Origin: Argopecten irradians
Taxonomy: Eukaryota; Mollusca; Bivalvia; Pectinida; Pectinidae
DNA length: 64,000 nt
Assembly: GCF_041381155.1 (NCBI RefSeq)
Contig: NC_091147.1
Span: forward strand, 28,121,349 to 28,185,348
Direction of reading: 5' to 3'
Both the position numbers and the translations under genes were made by a program. Of the stretch, positions 56,475-64,000 are shown one piece after another (the stretch's first letter is position 1; each line of letters begins with the position of its first letter). The notes under the pieces were generated by a model that saw only the letters and a program-made list of their open reading frames with translations, ran no database searches and was not told the DNA's origin.

Positions 56475-59400
56475 AGTGGCCACACCACTGTTCGGAATAC
56501 CTCGTTTCCGGTCTGCACGGTGTAGAAGATTCAGCTCTGACTGCCAGTGGGTCACACAAGGATGACATACCAGGCGCCGACTTTTATCCGAAAAACGCCA
56601 GGCTCTATGGCGATAAGTCTGCCGGCTGGGAGTCGTCCGCCGCATGGTGTAGCAATGCATTAGACACGAATCAGTTTCTTCAGGTAAGTATGCATACAAT
56701 ATTATAAAGGAAGAACAAATTTTGTTCTTGTTTCAGAATTACAAATATACATAAAATTGAGGGTTTTTTTTATAAATAATAAATAGCTACGGCCCATAAC
56801 AGGATTAATCACAAAAGATAGAATAAAAAAAAAATGCCGGATAATTTCAGAAAGCACAACCCACCTTCTAATTATGACATCCGTATCGCATATTCTTTAC
56901 CGTCGTCATTTATTAAAAGGTTATTAAAACTTATTTTTTTTAAAATATATAAATTTGTGTTTTTGCTGCAGTGCATGGCAGCTCGTTTAATATGTCTCTC
57001 TGTGTCATTGATGTTAAAAAGGTATTGATGTGGAAAGCAATGGAAAACTCAATTTAATGCTTATTATATTATATTGCTGAATATTCTAATATTTAAGGTA
57101 GCTCCATACTTTTGGACAAACCCATATCATTTTTTTCGAACAGGTCTTATTTTCTTGCATTTTTCATGTAGATTTCAAATCTGTAAAGATAAATGGGTGT
57201 TCTCGAACTACTTTTTGAGATATTTGAGCTTGAAATATACCATCCATGCAAATTTGCTGGCCGAAAACAGAAAAAATCATAAAATTATGTTTTCTGTAAT
57301 ATTAGGGTGAATGTAGTCTCGATCCTGTTGATTTTTTGTCCTAAATTTCTAACGATAGAACGATATACAAAAATCTTGTATTTTTACAAATGCTAACTAT
57401 TTTTTGTTATTTTCCAGGACCGTTTCTATACGTAATTATCATGTTTTGCCATATTTTCGCCCGTAAAAAAATCAATGAATAGGCCAAAAAGGAAATAAAT
57501 ACCCATGTCAATTTCACAATATTTGTATATGATATGCCCAAGATAATATATGTTTTAAATATCATATAAAAACATGGGGTCCTCGATCAAAATTTCACAA
57601 TTTTGTAAGCTTGAAGTTTGTAACTCACAACCCTACCCCCATTTCATCCAGTGCTAAGATGGGTCATATTTGACTATTTTTTTAAAATCATGCCGCAAAA
57701 AACATTCCACATCAGTTCATATGTTTTTGTGATAGTATATCTGGTTTATGTCTGTTTGTTTTTATAATTTTCTCCAAATCCGTATGCGATTTTTTTAGAA
57801 TTCCGGAATTTCGGTTCGGCCGGGTCCCCTCTTATCATTTATAGCGACAAACGGCACTTCCGGTGTTTGAAAATCCATTCCCATTTACGACAGTGAACGC
57901 AAAAACCTCAGAGATAGCATATGATTTTCACTTCACTGCTTCTATTTGATTTATTTAATGATTTTAAACATTCAATATAATATGTAGACAATTTTCACCT
58001 ATTGAAAAAATATCCAAGTGTGATGTCGTGGCGTATCGGAAACCATTCTGGAATTCAAAGCAACCTCCGCAACTTCCGGTATAGCGTCATATGAATTGGC
58101 GCGATTTTCAAAAGTATGGACCTACCTTAAAGGGAAAATTCACTCTGGCCAATTCTTTTATATAACCAAGAAACAAAATATGGCATAAATGAATTGTTCT
58201 ACATTTCTTATGAAAAATGTAACTTAAAATATTGACAAATTCAACGTCATTGTTTAGTATTTTAATTAATATCGTTGAAATATCAAATCGTTGATCAATA
58301 CGATTAAACAGGTACAATATGGACGCTGTACCCATACCCAAGCCAAAGACACGCACGTTAAACAAATAAACTACATAACCACTGAGAAGGTGATAAAATT
58401 ATTTTTAGGCAAGACAATTCACCTAATAAGTTAAACACACTACTGTCAGAGCGATTTGAGCAGTTCTAGACAAAAGTTGTTGCATTACTCTACGAGCAAG
58501 GGATAGGGTTCGGCATACAAGAAGTTCGACCACAGTGTGTAATGGAGGACAGCGAGCGAGTTTGAACATCTACACACATGTCACAACCATGGGCTTTTCA
58601 GGAATATCATAGTAAAACCGACTGGTCTAATTTCCATTAGAACTGGGTTTTTTTTCGATATATCTACAAATTGTAATGTTCTCTTAGACTGAATTGTCCC
58701 TTTAATTAATCAGGACTTAAACAATGAAAATGTGAATTTTTACTCTTTTTTACTATGAGCACAGAAATAATCGGATTAATTAACATACAACATGCAGCTG
58801 ACCCCAAGATACATGTACCTCCATGCAAAATATTTTACTTGTCACTGAGTGGCCGTAAAACGGCCAAAGTGATACCCCTCCTTTGACTTTTCATGCAATG
58901 TCCCCTGTTTCTGTGTGGTAAATTACATACTCAATTGAAATGTAATGAATTTCTGTGTAAAAATCATATGTAAATACACACAAGCCCTTGGTTCCTCTAA
59001 ATAGTTACCCTCTGAAACTTATCATTCAGCCCACTGCTCCTTTTGATTCTTGGCTGTATTAATGTCACCCTATGACCCATCGAAAGCTTCGTCCATCTTT
59101 GACCGAACTATTTTCTTTTAATTTGCAAGATTAATTTGCCATGCTAATTAAGAAATGAAATTAAATGAAAATATATACGAATAAGAACTTTTTAGAGAAG
59201 TGAGGGCAAACAATTTATAAAAAAAAAATATTAAAAAAAATTTGAAGAAGAAAAAAATATAAATCATTAAAAAATTATGATTTTTTTTTTAATTTATGAA
59301 AATATTTAATCTGAGCATCGAAAGAACAATACTTGTGAAAGCATTCATTTATAACACGTTTAAGGAGGGTTAGCCTTCTCTGTGCAGAAAATGGTTTATA

Positions 59401-62400
59401 TGAAAGATACAACAGTACAACCGACAAGCCGATATTGACAATATATAAGGATGATTACGTTCGTAATTAAATATTAACAAATATTAGTGTGAGTTGTACT
59501 ACAATAAATCAAAGCCCTTATCAGTTATTTACAACTGCATTGATTTTGATTTTCATTAATCCTCCTGGTCCGCTTGTGTCAATATACATAATTTTGTTTA
59601 ACAAAATTATATTATCAATGCAAGCGTACTCTCTCATTATTGTTTTGTGAATATTTACAGTCGTGATATATACAAATAAATATATGATTTATACAAATAT
59701 ACAGTAACAGCCTATAGAATGAGTTTTTATTGTAGCCCTGTTCGATATAAGGCACTCAGCAGAAATCATTAAAAGTTTTGTAATACATGTATAATGTATT
59801 ATTCAATATCTGAATCATTGACGTCCTTTTAACGTTAGATGAATTCTCAATCTGATTGAAATACAGATCCTTATAACCACTCCGTTCACTATAGGATCTG
59901 ACTATATCCGATATGGGGTCACGTTCGGTTGACCTTTTACCACGTGTACTCCAGATCAAATACATTTTCTACACATTTCTACGTGAATTGTTAACGCCAT
60001 TTCGTCCTAGTAAGCATACACATTTAGCATTGTTGTGCACTTTTGGGTGAGATGACTACGTACAAAATTGTACACGAAAATAATTCGGACAGCTTTTTCA
60101 AACTAGTTCGTCCCCAGTCAAGATTCTGGCAGTGGCAATTTGACTGGCCGTTTCCAAAGGTCATCCTGACGTGACCCGTAATGGGATGTTGTCAGATCCT
60201 CATATCAAACGTAGTGATAATAAGGAGCTGTATTTTAATTAGATTGAATGAATTCTGTAGATATCTGCAATCATGAACGCCCATTGTAGAGAACAATACC
60301 GGTAATGAACTCCGATTTGACTAATTAACCCCGATAAAATGTTAGTTACTTTGTATCCGTATTAATCAAATGAAAGTACATTTGTGATTTGTAAGACCAT
60401 CTCTAACACAGGGGTACCAATATACGTCATTTTCAGCTTAAAATGTGAGAAGTGTAAAGATATTGGATATTGGTGTTGATAGACCAAATCTATACGTATG
60501 ATCTGATTTCGTTCACACAATGCACGATTACCTCACCAATATCACACATTTGTCCTCGTCTGGCCCTATTAATGTTTATACAAGAACAAATTCTTGAATT
60601 AAAAAAATGATACATTTCCCTAATGATCCAATATTTATATTTATAAAATATCAGTATATGAAAAATATTATCTAGAATTGATATTTAATTCCTGACATGG
60701 AATGCTTTTCAGATCGAGTTTCCACAACTGACAGTGATTACTGCTGTGATGATACAAGGCCGTGGTGATGGGTTTGACCATTTTGTCAAAACATTCCATC
60801 TACTTCACAGTTCGAACGGTGCAACCTGGACAACGGTCACGGGACCTGACGGAAATGCCAAGGTAATTTTCTTTCTTACTTGTGTATATTTAGGCTTTAA
60901 TTTCGTTTATTTAGTAATTAAGGGGTATTACTGTGATATTTATAACCAGCCTGATTTAAATACACATTCTTATTTTGTGTTTCAAAGACAACTTTAATGG
61001 ATGCTTCTTACAAAATATGAGCAATATCCATTCATGATTTTCCGTTTAGAAAAATATGATCAAATTTTGATTCGCCGAACTATTTGTACAATGTTGTGAA
61101 CTACACTGGAAGACATAAAAATAGATAAAAATAGATAAAAGATAAGTCACCTTCAACAAATTTTGGTTGGTCGATTCAACACAAACATACAATTCTGACA
61201 TAAGTAAGTACCCACAACGCACATAACCTACTAAGAACCGGAACGTCTGAAAGAACATTTAGTCTAGTCAAACATCAAACCATTCGCTCTTTCATAATAT
61301 CTTATTACACAATATTTACTTTATTATATTGGATTTATTCTGCAATACGCTCTTTATGACAAAAACTGTTGAGGGGGTATTGAGCATTACATCAACGCAT
61401 CATGTACATTCTGTACTTATTTTATGGGATTGTTTCTGCAATACACTCTCTATGAAAAAGTATGCTGAGGGGATACAGATGTATTAAGCACTGCATCAAT
61501 GGATCATTTAGTTTCAAAAATATCGTTTCACTAGTTTAAGAAAACAATTGTGTTAATTAGATATATAAAAATAGTTAATTTGTTGTAAGAGATACTTTCA
61601 GTAACATGTTTCCTTGTCCTGTAGGTGTTCCCCGGGAGTCCTCACGACGATATGGATGCAGTCGTAAGGACAAGCGTCACACCAAGTATAACAGCAAAGT
61701 TCATCCGCGTCAATCCCAGGAACTGGAACTTCCATATTTGTCTGCGATTCGACGTCAGTGGGTGCTACGTGCCTTTTAAAGGTATAACTATGGAAACATT
61801 TTAAGATCAATAAGAATGTACTCCAAAACCCTGAAGAAGAGCAAGAATATGTATTATAGTACGCCATCGTTTTCACCAGGGCTTCCCCTGCATTGTGATT
61901 TTTTTCAACTTTTAAGGCTAAAAGTATTGATGAATGGGGTGACTAAAGTAGAACATACCGTAAGTATGACTGATAGGTGAACAATAGGACTGATATGTCA
62001 TGTGTCGTGGTGTGTGCTATCCATCTCAAGTGACCGAAAAAATCTTGTCCAATAGCGGATCTTTGAATTCTACGAGTGTGTTACGGATGTGCGTCTAAAG
62101 CGTCCGTGTATAAATCCATTCTTACCTCATGGTTTGACGTCAGTGGCTAATAACATAACGTCAGGATTATAGGAAGCATTAAAAAAGGGATTTTTTTTAC
62201 ACATTATGACGTTAATATTTTTCGAGATGTAGATTGTTGTAGTTATGTAATAAAAAGTAGCCAAGACTCGTAAACTAAAAAAAGGTGAATCGTGTCATAA
62301 AAAGTCTAATAGCTATGAACTGAATGGTTATTCTATATTCTATTTGTATCAGATATTGATATCATTTTAGGATACCGTCGCAGCAAACGATTCAGAATGG

Positions 62401-63888
62401 CATCTATTAGCAACACAGGGGCGTTGGCGCCATATCGTATCCTGCAGGCGGGCGTGTCAACTTTTGTCGATTGTGCACGTGCATGTACAGAGAACGACAG
62501 ATGTGTGTCCTTTATCTGTCTCGGGATCACCTGTAATGGTTACAATCAGTATATCAACAGGTCGTTTGTCAGTCAGGAAACACCGTATTACTATAGTACA
62601 AGTAAGTATCGGTTGTAAATAAAAAAAATACTTTTACATTAGGTCTCATTATTAATGACATCAGTTTTCACATTCCAAATGGAAGTCGATTTTTAGAATA
62701 TTGGCTCGTATCAAACTTACAATATAATCATCTGACTTATAACATTCCATGACAACTACATTCCAAGAAAACACATACGATATAGCTACCTCGCATGAAC
62801 CATTGAACTTTAGGATGACTTCTACGAACATCAGGTGGTTACTTTTTTAGATTGCCGATTACAAATGTTTTCAATGTCCATATTTGAAGAGAAAAGATAT
62901 GAGTGTTACTTTAATAATTTCTGCATTGGCATGGTTCCCATCCTGCTGAAGCGCTGTTCCTAAGATTACACGATAAAAATAGCATCGAATATATTATGAA
63001 AAGTATATCTCTCTTTTAAAGCACTGTTGATTCTGGATTACAATCAGCACTTTTTCTGCTTATATATTGAAAAAAAATGCCAAGACTAAAGTCTAAACAG
63101 CCATTTCATAGTAGAATCATACATTGGTAAAAGAGAATAAAATAACGATAAAATCAAATTAGATAAAATCAAATAGCAACAATAAAAGAAAATGATTTAA
63201 TGATAAGACCATATAAACCAATGATAAATGTAAATCAAATATAAATGTCACCTGATCAAATAATGATGAAATCGATTGATATAATGATGATAGAAAATGA
63301 TACCGTGACAAATGAAAATATAATAATGGTAGAAGCAAATGATACCATGACAAATGGAAATATAATAATGGTAAAAGCAAATGATATATTGGTCAAATCA
63401 AATCAAATATTGATAAAATGATACCACACATTGAAATGATCAAATCATATAATTATAACACCATATAATGAATTGCAAACATACATTTAAGTAATTTGTT
63501 TGAACCATACAGACAGCTATGGCGTTCTCTACTATTGACTCTAAAAGTGTCAATTTACATTAGTGCAAAAGCAAAGAGTTTGAAAATTGTATTTTAAAAG
63601 TACAACTACCCAAACTACATATGATAGTTTTGAATTGACAATCTACATGTAGTAGGCCCAATGTGTAACAGTTTTATACTGACGAAGTCATTTTCTTTTA
63701 AGTAAATACGGATAGGTTAATGTACGAATCGGATCATGATAGAAAAGGCATATACAAGGTGAACGAGATGCGACAAAACCGATCCAGCGCAGCGCAAGGA
63801 TGTGAGCAGCAGTTTACCAGCCTGATCAAGATGTCTGCACCCCAAATGTCTTTTCTGCAGGCAGTTATTTCCAGCAATAAAGTCATGA
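56475..63888 (+). CDS. Partial gene: F5/8 type C (discoidin) domain, PAN/apple-like domain, further segment
   Basis: Five exons with matching splice sites and phases: 56475-56683, 60713-60862, 61625-61781, 62371-62601, 63703-63888. Exons 1-3 form one F5/8C domain: CSEYLVSGLHGVEDSALTAS then AWCSNALDTNQFLQ, IEFPQLTVITAVMIQGRG, AKFIRVNPRNW and ending FDVSGCYV. Its first and last cysteines are where the family places its disulphide. Exon 4 resembles a PAN/apple domain (cysteines in FVDCARACTENDRCVSFICL, then ITCNGYNQ). Exon 5 starts INTDRLMYESDHDRKGIY and has one cysteine (GCEQQF); I do not recognise it. F5/8C domains bind glycans or lipids outside cells, and PAN domains bind proteins or carbohydrates, so a secreted or membrane-bound recognition protein is likely. 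The signal exon is missing on the left and the gene runs off the right edge after a GTGAGT donor at 63889. Confidence 0.85.
57097..58126. mobile_element. TTAA-type MITE A (1,030 bp) in the F5/8C intron
   Basis: Ends GGTAGCTCCATACTTTTG and CAAAAGTATGGACCTACC are inverted repeats, flanked by TTAA at 57093-57096 and 58127-58130. TTAA duplication is typical of piggyBac-like elements. No transposase; the interior is non-coding. Confidence 0.8.
58131..58701. mobile_element. TTAA-type MITE B (571 bp) abutting MITE A
   Basis: Ends AGGGAAAATTCACTCT and AGACTGAATTGTCCCT are 16-base inverted repeats with two mismatches, flanked by TTAA at 58127-58130 and 58702-58705. The left TTAA is also the right TTAA of MITE A. 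Non-coding. Confidence 0.75.
58706..60712. other. Rest of the first visible intron of the F5/8C gene
   Basis: AT-rich intron with A and T runs near 59220-59300 and a 23-bp palindrome (ATAATTTTGTT arms) at 59588-59610. No gene inside it. Confidence 0.4.
61340..61515 (+). repeat. Two diverged tandem units of about 100 bp
   Basis: In the second visible intron of the F5/8C gene, CTGCAATACGCTCTTTATGA and CTGCAATACACTCTCTATGA start two similar units. Each continues with TGAGGGG and a GCAT-CATCAA block. Confidence 0.55.
62602..63702. other. Intron 4 of the F5/8C gene with simple repeats
   Basis: Mostly unremarkable AT-rich sequence. At 63110-63420 there is an imperfect ATAATGATAAAATCAAAT-type simple repeat that includes two close 42-bp units (around AATGATACCGTGACAAATG and AATGATACCATGACAAATG). 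Confidence 0.6.
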
Positions 63889-64000
63889 GTGAGTCCTACA
63901 TACCGAAATGCTGGTTATTTTCACGAGTCAAAATTTTCGCATTTTAGTCTAAAACGGAAAACAAAATTTTAGTGGTTTTAATACCTCATGGTTTATATTG

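Noticed and set aside
56418-56699. Minus-strand frame of 93 residues
   Set aside because: Shadow of the F5/8C exon, which has the splice sites and domain motifs on the plus strand.

Overview
The window looks like nuclear DNA of a marine invertebrate, most likely a bivalve or related mollusc. It is AT-rich, has short exons in long introns, and is crowded with short inverted-repeat elements, minisatellites, non-LTR retrotransposon remains, a tRNA-type SINE and a BEL/Pao LTR element. No taxon-specific marker gene is present, so the assignment rests on gene families and repeat style only.

Four host genes can be supported. (1) A secreted leucine-rich-repeat protein on the + strand (1086-3643, two coding exons). 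(2) and (3) Two paralogous GT31 beta-1,3-galactosyltransferase-type enzymes facing each other: one on + (13578-16733) and one on - (34545-33205). Each has a tiny first coding exon of 9 or 11 codons joined in phase 0 to one large exon that carries the membrane anchor and catalytic domain. (4) A partial extracellular gene on + (56475-63888, continuing past the right edge) encoding an F5/8 type C (discoidin) domain, then a PAN/apple-like domain, then an unrecognised segment.

Layout: 1-3.7 kb LRR gene; 3.9-4.8 kb long fold-back element; 4.8-9 kb AT-rich DNA with a MITE and a LINE scrap; 9.1-12.1 kb 51-bp minisatellite; 12.9-13.3 kb degenerate tandem repeat with a perfect palindrome; 13.6-16.7 kb first GT31 gene; 16.7-21 kb gene-poor; 21.1-22.65 kb 30-bp minisatellite with a TATA-like motif in most units; 22.9-31.2 kb BEL/Pao element with one long gag-pol frame and near-identical LTRs; 32.4 kb SINE; 33.2-34.5 kb second GT31 gene; 34.8-38.8 kb MITEs and a LINE 3' scrap; 38.8-43.7 kb damaged I/Jockey-type LINE (- strand); 45.8-48.6 kb second damaged LINE (+ strand) split by a fold-back element; 51.7-52.7 kb dimeric tandem repeat; 53-55.5 kb MITEs and a 45-bp minisatellite; 56.5-63.9 kb F5/8C-PAN gene with two TTAA-type elements abutting in its first visible intron.

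The two GT31 genes would act in the Golgi on glycan chains. The LRR and F5/8C-PAN products are expected to be secreted or extracellular recognition proteins. Nothing shows that the four genes act together. No prokaryotic-style system, CRISPR array, rRNA or clear tRNA gene was found.
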